DNA of 64,000 nt from Ecdyonurus torrentis. Its lineage: Eukaryota; Arthropoda; Insecta; Ephemeroptera; Heptageniidae. Positions within the stretch are counted from its first letter, which is position 1, and each line of letters begins with the position of its first letter. Below are positions 1-12,854 of this stretch, piece by piece. Under the pieces are notes generated by a model. It ran no database searches. It saw only the letters and a program-made list of their open reading frames with translations, and had not been told where the DNA came from. The position numbers were made by a program, and so were the translations under genes. The stretch covers positions 24,582,922-24,646,921 of the forward strand of contig OX439137.1 of assembly GCA_949318235.1 (NCBI GenBank), in the 5' to 3' direction.

Positions 1-1526
1 GAACACTCTTGGTAAGTGTTACTTTCAAAACAAAACAAAAAATTTAGGCTTACTCATTGTTATTACAAAATTATTTCATTTAAAAGTCTTATTCTAGTTT
101 AAAATTAATATTAATTAACTGCCTTTTATTATTATTGATTGCAACAATTTACTTATAAAATATTTGTTTTTAATTTCATATAATATTTTGAAATAATATA
201 GCAATTATATTGTTATGAACTGAATTTAAACTTTTATTTAGTTAAATTAAAAATATAAGATAAAATTAAAATGTAAGAATAGAGAAAACTAGAAAGTGGC
301 TTATCCTTGCAGAGAGATATCCTATAGTTTGATAAAAATCTGTCTGGTGCAGAACAAGCTGTGCTCGCAAAACTTATCACCAAACTGTAAGCACTAATGG
401 TAAGGCCTTTGCTGGTTTTCTCTATCCTTTACTTTTGATTTATTGTGTATTTCTATAACTGTGATTTATTTTATTTTACTCATATAGATATGAGTAATAT
501 ATAATAATATATATATTTATATAGTTCATAAAATTATGAGGTCCATTATGTTAGTCCGCTTCAGAGAGCTTCAGGTGATTTGTTTTTATCATTAATTTAT
601 CTAGTTAAAATATTTCAAAATAAGTAAATTTTTATAAAGAATTGTTTTAAACTTTAACGACTTTTTAGAAAATAAGTATACATATATTTGCAGACTTTTT
701 AATCGTGTTAATTTCTAAGATTTGATTCTAAAGGTTTTTTTGTGTGATGTTATTTTTATTTTGGTATACAAAAGGATAGAAATACTAGCAAGGGCCTTAC
801 CACAGTAGAAGTTCTATGGAGAGGTCTCAAGTGGTACAGAGTTATAATGTTTATATAACTGAGAGCTTTTGTCATATCATGATGACATTATCAATCAAAG
901 AAAAAAAATTACTACACTACTCTATGATGTGCTCAAGTTATCTTCATTAATGGATTATGTCATTACGATATGACGAAAGCTCTCAGTTATATAAACACTA
1001 TAACTCTGTACCACGTGAGACTTCAACCTCTCCATAGAACTTCTACTGTAGTGAGACCCTTGCTGGTATTTCTATCCTTTTCTATAATATTCATCCTAAT
1101 CATGATAGTTTTTTTTATTATTATTATTATTATTAAATTGATGTTGTAAACAAATGTGACAATGTCACACTATGAATATCACATGGGACAAGTAAAATGT
1201 TAAAGAAATTCACCTTTAAAAAGGCATTCATAGTTTATTAATTATAAAATTAAATTAAATGAAAAGGATAGAGGAAACCAGTAAGATTGTTACCATAGTG
1301 AAGAGAATCATATAGCTTATTGAAAATCTTTTTAGTACAGAAATAATAAACACGTGCTATCAAATAGCTTTTTGGAACTAAACTCTAAGAGTTTTTGTCT
1401 GTGCCTTTTACAAGTCCTCACTGACTCAGGGATGCATAGACTCAGTTGATTTATTGTAAGGACTCTGTTTCTCTTGTAGTTTAGACCTGAAAGCTATTCA
1501 ATATGTGTTTATTATCTTTTCTAGCA

Positions 1527-1571
<45 letters not shown>

Positions 1572-4500
1572 AAACTATAGAACTCTCTTCACTAAGGTAA
1601 AGCCCTTGCTAGTTTTCCCTACCTTTTTCTTTTAATTGCATCATACCTAACCACAATGGTTTATTTTTCCTTTTAATACAATATTATTCATTATAAGTAA
1701 AATTTTAATAATTATAAAGTTGCGCTGTACTTTTTATGACAATGTTAATTACAGACCCTTTTTAAAAAAAAATAATAATGTACGTTTTTTTTTTGTTTTT
1801 TGTTTTTTTTAGTAAATTGTTATTATGTTTTCTATTAAAGCAATTTGTTCCAGCATATTCAAATGTACAACTGATTCTTGGATATTAAACTGTATTATCA
1901 TGTAATATTACAGGGCAGATGCAGCTGTAATGTCGCATCTGTGGGAGGTTGTATTGGCAGAAGAAATGGAGACTTGTCGGTAATAATAGATCATCGTCAT
2001 GGCAACCTATAATTGATGATTATTGTTTTTCTTTACTATTACAGCAGCCTCTATGCATTGTTAAATATTGCACTCTTATACAGTACATATTTAATTTTTT
2101 ATTTCTCACTTTCATATTATTTTTTTTCTAGTATCTATTTACAATATTTTGATGTATATGGGGAAAAGTAGATGGTAAAAATGTGATAACTCAGATTTCC
2201 TTCTTGACTTTAAGATACCCCCCCCCCTTTATTATTATTTTTATTTTTTGCCAAATTACATTTTAAAATTTGGTTGATTATTATTTTATTAATTTAGCAA
2301 AAAGAAATAAAAGTAAAGTACATTTTCAGATCAAAAACATCATTATATCCATACAACATAATTGTTTAAGAGCTGTAAATAATAGCTTAATAAAAACCTT
2401 TAGTGAACTCTCCCCCCCCCCCCCCCTAAAAATATTGTGCTTTATTTTACAATCAGGTAATATGGTTTCTTAAATCCTTGTTTTTTTTCTTTTTTAATAT
2501 ATTTTAAAGCTTTTTATATCTTTTCTTTTATTTCAGTTTATTTTGGTTGCAGATTTTTATGTTTATTAATTTTATTTTTCTATTTAATTACTCAAGGGGT
2601 ATGCGGTATCATTTATATAATTTTTCTTCTTCTTTTTGTGTTATTAACAAAGCTATTTAAATAGATTATTTTAGCTTTAAAAAACAAATAATTCAAAATA
2701 ATTACTTTCGTTCTTTTTTGTTTTTCTTCCCTAAATGAATGTTTTTCAATATGTTTTTACATGTTGAAACCAATCGAACATTTAAAGAAACAAAAATCGT
2801 TGATAATTCTTGTCATTTTAAATCATCCTCTATCAAGACAAAGATGTTTCATTGAATTGTTTATTTGAGCTAAAAGAATCTTCTATAATTTACATAGCTT
2901 TACGCTGTATCTCATATTGTATAAGATCTTATTTCTATAATTTTCTATTTTCTTCTTATTTTTTTAACCCATTTATTTTATTTTTGTGACCTAATAGGGC
3001 AGATGCCCCAGTAATGGGACATTTATGGGAATTTGCACTAGGAGAAGAATTGGCAAATGGGTAAAAGGAATATTATTATTATTTGTTTAATTTGGGATGT
3101 TTTTTAAGCATGTTTTATTTTTAATGGGGTAAAATATGATATAATTACTTAAAAATTGAACTATAATAAAATGCAATAATCTTTATAATTGCATTTTTAA
3201 TATAATTTTTAAGTATTTATATACTATAAATTAAATTTTGTGTTTAAGTGGGTTCCTTTTTTTTAAAAATCCTTTTTTATCATTGTTTATTTTATTTTAG
3301 TGTATTTTTTATGCAATTAAGATTTTCACAGATGTATCATTGGTGAATCATTAATTTATTAAAGTTGCAAAACACCTTTTTACATGTCTGTAAATGTATA
3401 TATTTCTTGAAACATGATTTGCCATCATACTCTTGTCAAAAAAGACTCAAATTTAAACTCATGAGGCTATATGCAATTTCTAGCAACAATATCTTTATTG
3501 AGCAGAGCAAACTTTCTTAAGTTATAATATTCTCAATTTAAAACTTCATCACAGTTTTTTTAATTTTATGAAATCTTAAGTAACTTGTTAAATAAGGAGG
3601 ATTCTAATATTGAGACATTTTACATTAAAATATATTCACTTGATTAATATAATGCGTACGTGGGACTGTCTAAAACTCAGGGATGTCACTTCTCTGTTAA
3701 AGTTCTCTATGTCTAGTTAAGGGAAAAGGGATTTTCTTTATTGGTTTAAAAATAAATAAGTTTTTCTCAATTAGACTGAAAAGAGAGATATTAGCTTGAA
3801 GCAAGTTCTATTTGCTTTTGTTTAAAATGAGACAGAGAGAGAGTATTAAAAGATTTGATAAAACAACACACAGATTGATTAAAATATATCGGAGAATAGG
3901 TAATAGTATAAATTTAAACTGGCAGGGACACCATAATAGAGAAACTATTGCATCTTTGTCTGTTTTATGTGTTTTTCTATCACACTTTTCTTAATTGTCA
4001 ATTAATTAATTGAGCAGTCATTTTTTTCCCTCTAAATTTATATCATGGGATTTTTTTTTTAACTATATTCTCTGTTTTTATTATGTATTTGTCTCAAACA
4101 AATGGAATCTGAACTATGATTGACAATAATAAATCTGTGATTCATATACCTACTATAATTCTTAATTGCATAAATTATTTTATATAGTTTAATTTAATTG
4201 TTTATTCCTGTTAACAGAAATCTGATTTTGATTTAATTTACCTACGTCCTTTTTCTTTTTGTTCTGTTTCGTTATGGGATTATTTTAGAATTGATTGGTG
4301 AGTGTTTGGATATGATTGTTATATTCTCCTTCTTTACCCACTTTTCTTTTCAACAAATATCATTTTATTAATTGCTTTCTGCATGCTTATTTTATGATTT
4401 AATTTCTTTAACCTTAAACATTAACCTTAATATTACCCTTAACATTTGTAAATATATTTCTGAAGAGGCTACTGTGATTTCTAAAGTTATCTAAAACTCG

Positions 4501-5128
4501 AAAGAAAAAAAAAAAAAAATCTTATCATTCTGTTGTTAATTTTGATATGAGGCATTTGTGGTATTTCAAAGAAAAGTTACTTTAATTTTCATTAATTTAA
4601 ATAAATTTAAACATGAGGATTTAATTAATGGGCAGTGTTAAATTTAATGGAATGACAAGCTATAAAACATTAAGCTTTTAATTTAATACATTAAAATCTA
4701 AATTTTTATTTGTAGTACCTATAGGTATATATATATATTTTTTTTACAAAGTATCAAATTGTCACCTTAAACTAGATGGTTTATTATTATTACATTAAAG
4801 CAAACTGTATTTAATTTTTAAATACCAAAATAAATATAGTTATCTTTGCTTTTTGTAACTTGTTTTGCATTCTTAAATACATACAATAAAAAAGTAATAA
4901 GTAACAAACGATTGATCTTTTTGCGTTAAAATGAAGCTTCTGTACTAAACAAATTTCCAGAAGGATCTACACTTAACAAATTGCTAACTGGAGCATCTGC
5001 TATATAATAATAATAAGTAACTTGATTAGGCTTGACAGCCCGATTTTACAAAACCTTGATCACAACATTACATGAGAAAATTACATAAGCAAAAATAAAT
5101 ACTGCAGTGACATTATGATATTACATTT

Positions 5129-5169
<41 letters not shown>

Positions 5170-6561
5170 TACGCCATAACATATGTTTAGGTGTGTGATG
5201 CTCCAGGTAGCCGTGACTTTATGAACTTTAGATCATTCATTTTTTGGAAATTTGCAAAGTGTATAAGCTTCGTTTTGGCACAAGAAGATCAATATGTACA
5301 ATCGATGTATCAATTGATACTTTTACGTGTTAGGGGGGGGGGGGGGGGGAAGAAATAGCTCAAAAGAACTTTCAATCATGTTTCAAAAACTGCTAAAACA
5401 AAACTGAGTTATTCTTATAGACGAAATTCCATACTTTTCAATAAATAAAAGGAAAGCATAATATATTCATGGTAAAATTATTCTTTTAAGATTAACCTAT
5501 TGAGAGTTAAAAGTATTTTGTGCATGGAAAATGCTTTAGTGTTTGGAGTGGACTTCAATATCCATTAAATTATATTTCTGCACTATTTTCTGCATATAAT
5601 AGCAAAGTTTGGTATGTCGGCACAAAATGTGAAAAAACTATTGCTAACCTTTCCTTTTATTTATATTATAAGAATTGCGGTGGATTATTCTTTTCATATT
5701 ATAAATTTTTTAATGCAGACTTTTTTTCATTAAAATTTCAATACTCTGGATTTAAATTTAATACAACATATTAAATCTCACTTCTAATACTGTTAAGACT
5801 CCCCGGCATACTTACAAAATTCCTTAATATTTAGGTACGATGAGACTGGACATACAGTTGGTACACCTGAATTTGATCCTCCACCCCCTACTCGCCTACA
5901 ATGGGACTTACCTGGTGCTTGTGTTGAGACAATTGAAGCTGCGTTCCTTGGTGCTCAAGCTTTATTGCAAGATGTAGATTTGAGAATCTACGTTCATGAT
6001 CATTATGGCAAGGGATTCATGAAGAAATGCAGAGTCAGTCCTGATGCTTATATTCAAATGGCTTTACAACTGGCTTATTATAGAGTAAGTAAAACAGCTA
6101 TAATAGATCCTATCTATATCAGATATATAAATATATAGATAGTTGAAATATAAAATATGTGAAAAAACATTGCAGTTAATGGTACTAAAATAATAGGAGA
6201 GAAAAAGTATGAGAGAAATTATAGAGCACTTTGTATTAAAAATTAATTCAAAGTGAGTAATTACTAATGTGAAATAATAATTTTAGCTAATACTGTTAAA
6301 TGTTTCACTTGCTTTGATACACAGTTAACTCTTTCTAGTGTCATTTTATTGCTTTTTATGTGTGTTATGTGTATATGTATGAATTGACTTGTTCTACTCT
6401 AACACAACATAATCTTTAATTTGAATCCCCCCTCCCTTTAACGTAAATTAGAGAATTTTGCTATGCATTACAGTTTTCCATACACTCACTGCTCTAATTT
6501 CTCTCTCACTACTTCTATTATTTAAGTTGATAGTTGAGTAGTATTTGGAAGTAACTCTCCT

Positions 6562-6602
<41 letters not shown>

Positions 6603-9600
6603 GTGATCTAAACAATTTTGTGACCTTATTTTCATGCAGTTTTCCTTAAGTGTGAGGTAATTTACATAGTATACATGTATTTCCTTTTGGTTATCATACT
6701 TACTCATTTAATATTGTAAAAGTTAGGGTCTAACCTAACTTCAACAAGTAGCAAGAAGTTGGCTGGTGGTTCAGTTAATTAATGGAATAGCGCTATAGTA
6801 ATAAAGCTCAAAATGAGGGGGAAGAATCCATATTTAATTATTTTGTATTTGTTGTGCCCACAGGATGCAGGCAAATTCAACTTGACTTATGAAGCATCCA
6901 TGACTAGATTGTTCCGTGAAGGACGTACTGAAACTGTTAGGCCTTGTTCTATTGAGAGTTCTGCTTGGGCTAAGTCCATGGACAACCCCAATATCTCGGT
7001 AAGTCAGCTTTATACACAATGTTTTTTTGTTTTTTTGTTTTTTTGTTTTTTTTTTTTTTTTTGTATTTTTTTTTTTTCCCCCATTACATAAACAATCAAT
7101 TTTTCTGCTTTTAAATTATTTTTTATTTTTTAATTATTCTCTATGATGCAAAGTTTTTTTTTTTTTTTTTTTTTCATTATTTTTTTATTGTTATTATTAT
7201 TATTATTATTATTTTAGATGAAAATTTAGTGGTGTTAAACTCAATGCAATGTGTGTGTGTGTTGCAATGTGAATGCACAAGCAAGCTAAAACCCTGTGTA
7301 TATTTTACTATGATGATTGAGTTCTTAACTCTAAAAAAAAAAAAACTAGTCATCATTTTTTAACAATGATAATTGATCTTTATATTAATGGTATAATGTT
7401 GTGAATATGTTAACAGAGGGACGAGAAGATAGCACTGCTAGCAGCTGCATGCAAACGTCATCAACGTGCATACCAAGATGCCATGTGTGGCAAGGGAATC
7501 GACAGACATCTGTTCTGTCTCTACGTTGTGTCCAAGTATCTTGAGGTGGACTCACCTTTCCTTAAGGTAAACTTGGCTTAATTTAAACCTTTGTGTCAAT
7601 AGAACTCTTGTAAAAGTAAGTTGTAAATCAAAGAAAAGTAATAGATCATTGAAATTAAAGCACGCTATATTGAAAGCTATATTACGCGAAAATCTTTAAT
7701 TAAATAGATACAAAAAAGGGGACGTAAAATTGCAAGCATTGTAAAAGTAGGTTTAGTGAGAAAATAAACAAAACTAACAGCTCAACAATACTAACAAAGT
7801 GCTAGTAGATGACTTTGAGTTTCAGTTTGGATTCAGCATGCTTTCTTATGGGGTAATTATTATTTTATTTATTAAACACCAAGGTGTACTTATACATATC
7901 GAGGGCTACGCGGCATTTCGGTACTTGTGCAATCTCCGCGGGTGCAATTTTGGCACATGTGCATTCTACGCCACGCCTACTAATGGCACATCTGTACAGG
8001 CTAAGCGTATAAACATGTTTCAAGAAAGGTGAGCGCGGAGAATGCACATGTGCCAAAAAGGCACCCGCGGAGATTGCACTAGTACCGAAATGCCGCGTAG
8101 CCCTCGATATATATTTACATTGCACTCTATAAGTCTACATTTTTGCATATTGACTTAATGATAGGGTCCGAGATGGACACTGAAGTAAGTGGTACCTAGT
8201 ACATAGGCCACTACATAATACACATACACATTTATCATTACACTCGTGATATTCTTTAATCTGACAGATTACATGATGGAAACCATGCACCGCATAACGG
8301 GTAATAACATGCCTGTCTGTACAGTTTGGGCCTTTCCACCTATCAATATTAAATGCAGGGGTATTATAGAAAGCCAGGCTGATATCTTCAGTTTTACTTA
8401 ATCTATCCTTAACAAATTTAATGTAATTATCTGTTTTTAATAGTTTAAATTTCAATTGTAGTTCCGTTACAAATAACTCCTCCCCTGCTAGCTCATAAAC
8501 CAGCCTTGACGATGTAAATTTTGATAGGCAAAGTACCCTTTTTAGGTACCGAGACTTAACAGATTCTAAATTTTTCAAGTCTGTTATAGACATATAATAT
8601 GACCAGAAAATTTCAATGCCGTACGAAGCAACTGGAGAGATGGGGTAATGAAGCAGCTATAACTCAAGTTTGAATTATTTCTCAGAGTTGAAATTTTATT
8701 CAACTGTTGTTTTTTTTATTTTTATTGCTGAGCCTCAATTTTTTTTTTTTTTTTTTTTTTTTTGAGGGGGGGGGGGGTCATGCCAGTTGTTTTAAAATAA
8801 AAAGTAATTGAATTGATTGAAATCCAGGAAAACAAAGCCTTAAGGCTCAGCAAGCTACAGTAAAACACTAAAACAGCTCAAATTACAGCTGCTTCATTGC
8901 CCCATAAGAAAGCATGTTAAATTAAGACCACAACACAAAGTCATCTGCTAGCACTTTGTTGGTTTGTTTATTTTCTCAACTAAATCTACATTTCACACTT
9001 CTAAACTTGCATAGACTTCAATTAAGGCAAAGTTACAATAATTGACAAACATAAGATATTTGATGGCATATTTAGATAAGTTAGGAACTACTTCCTAACC
9101 TAACACTTTCTAACTTCAAATATCACAAAGCTAACTTTTTCTTTCATTGTAGTATTTCAATCAAACCATTATATTCCTGAACCATTATCAAACCCTTGGC
9201 CTTCAAGTACACATTAAAGTTACATTTTTTTTTTTTAAATTTGATTAAGTATATTGATGTTATTTTGATGTTTGATTGATAGGAGGTACTGAGTGAGCCA
9301 TGGAGATTGTCCACTTCACAAACTCCTCACGGCCAGACATCCCGCCTAGACTTAAACAAGTACCCCAAGTGTATCAGTGCTGGAGGAGGATTTGGTCCAG
9401 TGGCTGATGATGGTTATGGTGTATCTTACATCATTGCAGGAGAAGATTTGATCTTCTTCCATATCTCCAGCAAGAAAAGTTCAGCAGATACTGTAAGTAT
9501 TGAAACTGCATCAAAAGCATACTTTATTACTGAGGCATTGTAACACGCCCTATTAAATTACAGTATTAAACTCAACCACATGCTAATTTAAATCAAGATT

Positions 9601-9682
9601 CAAATGTAACCATGACCCCATGACCATGTTGAGATGATGTTTAATAGACAATATTGTGCTAATTTGCACAATTAAAAAAAAA

Positions 9683-9713
<31 letters not shown>

Positions 9714-10478
9714 ACCCATTAAATTAATGTTATAGATAGGGTATAATAAAATTAAAAAGGAAATAATAACAGAAACCAGCATACTAAAGACATGTCCTTG
9801 GATATTTGAAAAAATTGAGCTGGTACATTTTTATAGTTTCTCTTCAGCTATAAAAATACTCATAAAGATATCAACATACTCCTCTTCTCTTGGAATATTG
9901 TCACAAAAGCTAACGAAGTGTAATGGGCTGTTCTTAATGATGGGTAAATTTACATAACTTACAAGTAAGAATCCAAATAACATAGATCTTCCTGTATCTG
10001 AATTTATATATTTATGTACAGCTCTGGCCAAAAGTTTAAGAACAAGGAAGCGGCAGTCGCAGCGTTTTCCCATAAAGATAACATAGTGTGGTTGCGAGTT
10101 GCCTATACAAATCGTTCTCATACTTTTGGCCAGAGCTGTACCTGAATTTATGCATCATTGTGAACAGCCCGTTAGTTAGTAAGATTTTTCACAGTATCTC
10201 TAACAGTATAAATATGGTAAAGAAAGGTTCTTGCTGGTTTCCACTATCATTTCCTTTTAATTTGGTCTAGAATTGTAATAGCTCAAAGAAGAAAAAAAAA
10301 ACTAATTTTCCCAGTCTCTCAATTAATATTTTATGATTGCTATAGGCCTATATATATATATATATATTTTTTTTTTTTTACTTATTTTTTTCACTCTTGT
10401 TTTCAGGATTCCAACAGATTTGCACGACAAATTGAGAAATCTTTGGCTGACATCAGAAATTTATTTGAGAAGAAATAA
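1..10478 (+). CDS. CPT1: Carnitine O-palmitoyltransferase 1, 3' exons (partial)
   Basis: Transfers long-chain acyl groups from CoA to carnitine at the outer mitochondrial membrane, the entry step of fatty-acid oxidation. The gene starts before the window. Exons by frame and GT/AG borders: ..1-11 (codes EHS plus TG of a Trp codon), 1914-1979 or 2998-3060 (alternatives), 5835-6084, 6864-6998, 7417-7566, 9283-9492, 10407-10478 (stop TAA 10476-10478). All joins keep phase, giving about 296-297 C-terminal residues. Family motifs seen: [20 protein letters not shown] (6864 exon), [16 protein letters not shown] (7417 exon), the carnitine-binding LSTSQTP and [16 protein letters not shown] (9283 exon), and FHISSKKSS. 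The match to vertebrate CPT1 is strong over its whole C-terminal third. The catalytic His and the N-terminal membrane segments lie upstream, outside the window. Introns carry MITEs and non-LTR insertions. No frame damage is visible. Confidence 0.95.
276..434. repeat. Degenerate palindromic MITE, GGATAG family (subfamily b)
   Basis: Left end reads aatagagaaaactagaaag and the right end ggtaaggcctttgctggttttctctatcct, an imperfect inversion. It lies in the CPT1 intron after exon ..11. The family core (CCAGCAAGGGCCTTACCA, then a GAAGAGAGTTCCATAG stretch) is clearer in the copies at 26102 and 31309. Confidence 0.5.
771..1081. mobile_element. Palindromic MITE, GGATAG family (subfamily a)
   Basis: Starts AAAAGGATAGAAATACTAGC and ends with the inverse. 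Arms of about 140 bp include CCTTACCACAGTAGAAGTTC, TCATATGACGAAAGCTCTCAG-like segments and a short loop. Near-identical arms recur at 23117, 36236 and 52446. There is no coding capacity. It sits in a CPT1 intron. Confidence 0.85.
1261..1665. repeat. Degenerate palindromic MITE, GGATAG family (subfamily b)
   Basis: Left end gaaaaggatagaggaaacca; right arm ends ccttgctagttttccctacc, followed by the family tail catacctaaccacaatggtt. A 40-nt poly-T run interrupts the right half. It lies in a CPT1 intron just upstream of alternative exon A. Confidence 0.6.
1914..1979 (+). CDS. CPT1: CPT1 alternative exon A
   Basis: A 66-nt exon after acceptor ...ttacag and before donor gtaata. It enters in phase 2 (completing Trp with G) and leaves two bases CG, which join G of the 5835 exon to make Arg. 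It codes [21 protein letters not shown]. This corresponds to the segment after AEHSW in vertebrate CPT1 (WADAP..GHLWE). It differs from exon B at several places and is one codon longer. Confidence 0.85.
2998..3060 (+). CDS. CPT1: CPT1 alternative exon B
   Basis: A 63-nt exon after acceptor ...ctaatag and before donor gtaaaa. It has the same entry and exit phase as exon A, so either can join the flanking exons at 11 and 5835. It codes [20 protein letters not shown] and is closer than exon A to the vertebrate form (ADAP..GHLWE). Length and phase also allow both exons together, but that would duplicate the segment, so mutually exclusive use is more likely. Confidence 0.85.
3061..5834 (+). other. 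CPT1 intron after exon B, no further exon seen
   Basis: Very AT-rich, with homopolymer runs (T run near 5132-5166, G run near 5334-5349). I looked for a third copy of the alternative exon (a GHLWE-like codon string with flanking AG and GT) and saw none. The short open frames are compositional. Confidence 0.6.
7858..8639 (-). mobile_element. 5'-truncated non-LTR retrotransposon with 10-bp target duplication
   Basis: The minus strand reads out the end of a reverse-transcriptase [23 protein letters not shown] near 8636-8570, then a continuous frame to the stop at 8135, ending with a Cys/His-rich stretch ([10 protein letters not shown]...H..QC). The 3' end is an A/T-rich TAA-like tail at 7858. 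The flanks repeat ATGGGGTAAT (7848-7857 and 8640-8649), the expected target-primed duplication. A second, shorter copy is at 37938-38348. The tail style suggests an I-like clade, but that is inference. It is interrupted by the MITE at 7899-8107. Confidence 0.85.
7899..8107. mobile_element. TCGAGGG MITE (copy 1), TA target duplication
   Basis: 209 bp, running from TCGAGGGCTACGCGGCATTT to its inverse, between TA dinucleotides (7897-7898 and 8108-8109). The uninterrupted non-LTR copy at 37938 shows the empty site and differs exactly by the element plus one TA. TA duplication points to mobilisation by a Tc1/mariner-type transposase. Confidence 0.9.
10019..10138. mobile_element. Tc1-type MITE
   Basis: 120 bp with terminal inverted repeats CAGCTCTGGCCAAAAGTTT / CAGCTCTGGCCAAAAGTAT, flanked by TA on both sides (10017-10018, 10139-10140). 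Termini of the TGGCCAAAAGTTT kind are typical of Tc1-like transposons. The interior has no transposase. Located in the last CPT1 intron. Confidence 0.9.
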
Positions 10479-11676
10479 ATAACAACAATCCATCCATTTT
10501 TAAAATTACAGATTTTAATTATATAGAATCTCTAAATACCACAAGAATTATTATATAACACAAATTTTTTTTTCATGTGGTTAAAACATTAGAATTAAAA
10601 TATAATTTCTTGCTAAATTGTGTGTGTCAAATTAGCCATCAATTGTACTGTTTTAACCATTGAAACTATGTATAAAAAAAAGTGTGTTTCAATCATAAAT
10701 ATATAAAATTTGAAATCATTATTAATTTACTGTAATTAAGTTTTAACTGAATTTCTTGTGGTTGTTTATAAAACTGGAAAAATAAAAACAAAAATGTTAA
10801 AAAGGTCTAATATAAAACCAATTTTTATGCATAAAAAAGGCAGTTTGTAAAATTTAAAAAAAATGTTTATACAATAATAATTATAAAAAGCAATATTTTA
10901 ACTTCAAGTTACTTTATATGTTGGAAGCATATTTTATATACCATAAAATGGTAATGAAAATATATTGTGCTTTTTTTCATAAATTTGTGACAAAATTTGC
11001 AATAAATTTTATATTTTAAAATTTCTACTGATATGATATATGATTGCTACAAATTGATGTATTTTTTTTTTTTTAAATCATCATCATTTTTATAATTAAA
11101 TTTACAAATAAAGTAAATTTTGCTATAAAAAAAGTAAAACAACGTGTTTTTTTTTTTTTGTTTTTTTTTTTTAATTACGCCTACTCACATCAAATTTAAA
11201 TTCATTCAGAGTATTCTAAAAACAGCTGTCTTTTGATTTTACTTATTAATATGTAAATAATGTAAATAAAAAAAAACTTTGTTGTGTTTGTTTTCTTATA
11301 CGTATTTAAAAAAAATAATAAAAATAATAAAATAACAAAGAGTTTAAATAGTAAATAAGAATTTTTATCATACAGTAATAATTTTCAAACATATTAACTA
11401 TCATCGTGTGAAACAAAATAATTCGTTTTCAGCAAATTATTATAAAAAAAATCATTGGCTAATTATATTTGTGCTAATTAATCCCATAAATCATGTTGAT
11501 TTTTCTTATTATTTTTTTCCCCAAGTGTTAACAATTTTTATTAATATCAATAAAATATTTATATTGTTTGTGTATTTTCATGTTTCTCCCCTCCCCCCCC
11601 CCTCCTTTCTTATGTTGCAGTAAATTTTTATAAAAATGTTGATACAAAGTTTCATTTCAATGTTGTTGTGAACAAT
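10479..11676 (+). other. CPT1 3' untranslated and flanking region
   Basis: AT-rich with no further exon. Candidate poly(A) signals AATAAA lie at 10781-10786, 11001-11006 and 11107-11112. Which one is used cannot be told from sequence. Confidence 0.5.
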
Positions 11677-11788
11677 AATGCTGTTCGTAAACCCTGTTCT
11701 CTGCACCAAAAATGACGATCGCTTATGGTTATTCAAATGGAATATGCATTTTTTGGTGCAAGAGAACAGGGCTTACAAACAGCATTAA
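11677..11788. mobile_element. Short hairpin MITE, CTGTTCGTAAACCC family (copy 1)
   Basis: About 112 bp. Ends TAATGCTGTTCGTAAACCCT and its inverse, with an inner ATGGTTATTCAAATGGAAT and flanking CTGCACCAAAAA / TTTTTGGTGCA arms. Two further copies are at 13673 and 29283. Confidence 0.9.
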
Positions 11789-11794
11789 TATGTG

Positions 11795-11930
11795 TATCTC
11801 GTTTTTTGTGATGCGTAGCAAAATGTGTAAATTGAGCACCATCAACATTACGTTCGGAAACAACTTACACATTTTGCTAACCGTGACCAATAACAAAATA
11901 GACATATTGTTCGCAAGAACATCGATTTCT
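11795..11930. repeat. Degenerate hairpin repeat related to the 16261 element
   Basis: Shares GCAAAATGTGTAA and GTGTATCTCGTTTTTTGTGA with the interior of the palindrome at 16261-16912. Arms are imperfectly inverted (ACTTACACATTTTGCTAA near 11862). Confidence 0.55.
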
Positions 11931-12375
11931 TAAAAGTCATAAAAAAAGTAATTTAATGCATAAGCTTTTATTATTTTATAAGAGAAATGTTATAAATGTG
12001 TCAAATTAAATTTGTCGTCAAAAAAAATGCACTATGCAGAAAGTGTACTGTAAGATTACTATGTTAAAGAGCTTTTATTGTTTGTTAAAATCTACCTACT
12101 TGCCTTTCTAATGTTGTAACTTATAAAGGACATTTTTGCCTTTACTATAAGATGCTTTTTTATTACTGAAGTGCCGTTGCATAATGCAGCCCCATTCTCT
12201 ATTGATGCTTTCTATCATCATGCGTATCATTTAATTTATCATACCTAATGGTGATATTGTTATTTTCCTTAATATCTCTGATTTTGATGAAGGGTATTTA
12301 TTATTCAGTTTGACCAAATTTGTGCATTAAAATTGTTATTAATTTTCTCTTAAAAATAAAAGCTTCTGCATTAAC

Positions 12376-12406
<31 letters not shown>

Positions 12407-12822
12407 TGTTAATTGGTTATTGAAATGTATTATTGAAGACTGGCCCAAGAGGTGCTTCATAATGTAATTATGAATACGTGATTAATGAAGATTATATATA
12501 TATATATAAAAAAAAAGTCATTAAATACAGCACAGTATCTTGCTCATTTTGTTGAAAGAAAATATATTGTTTGCTAAAAAAACATGTTAAGGTTGTTCAA
12601 GTGAAAATAAACGATTGTTTGTGATTTTAAAAGGGGGCGAAATAAAACAAGTTTCATTTTTAAATAAATGTTTAGGTGCACAAAGCTATTATGTAGACTA
12701 TAATAAAAGCATCAAAATAAGTTTTTAAAGTGCAGCTAAACATTTACTTAACATCCATTTGTTTTCTTCTTCTTCTTTTTTCTTTCTTTCTTTTTTCTTT
12801 TTTTTTTTTTTTTTTCATTCAT

Positions 12823-12854
<32 letters not shown>

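Larger units (their letters stand above)
7735..9000. mobile_element. Large-TIR MITE interrupted by nested insertions
   Basis: The left arm contains AACAAAGTGCTAGTAGATGA and CATGCTTTCTTATGGGG. The right arm, inverted, contains CCCCATAAGAAAGCATG and TCATCTGCTAGCACTTTGTT. Related arms occur at 27480-27760 and 30050-31075. The outer limits are approximate. The non-LTR copy 7858-8639 is inserted in its middle. Located in a CPT1 intron. Confidence 0.7.
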
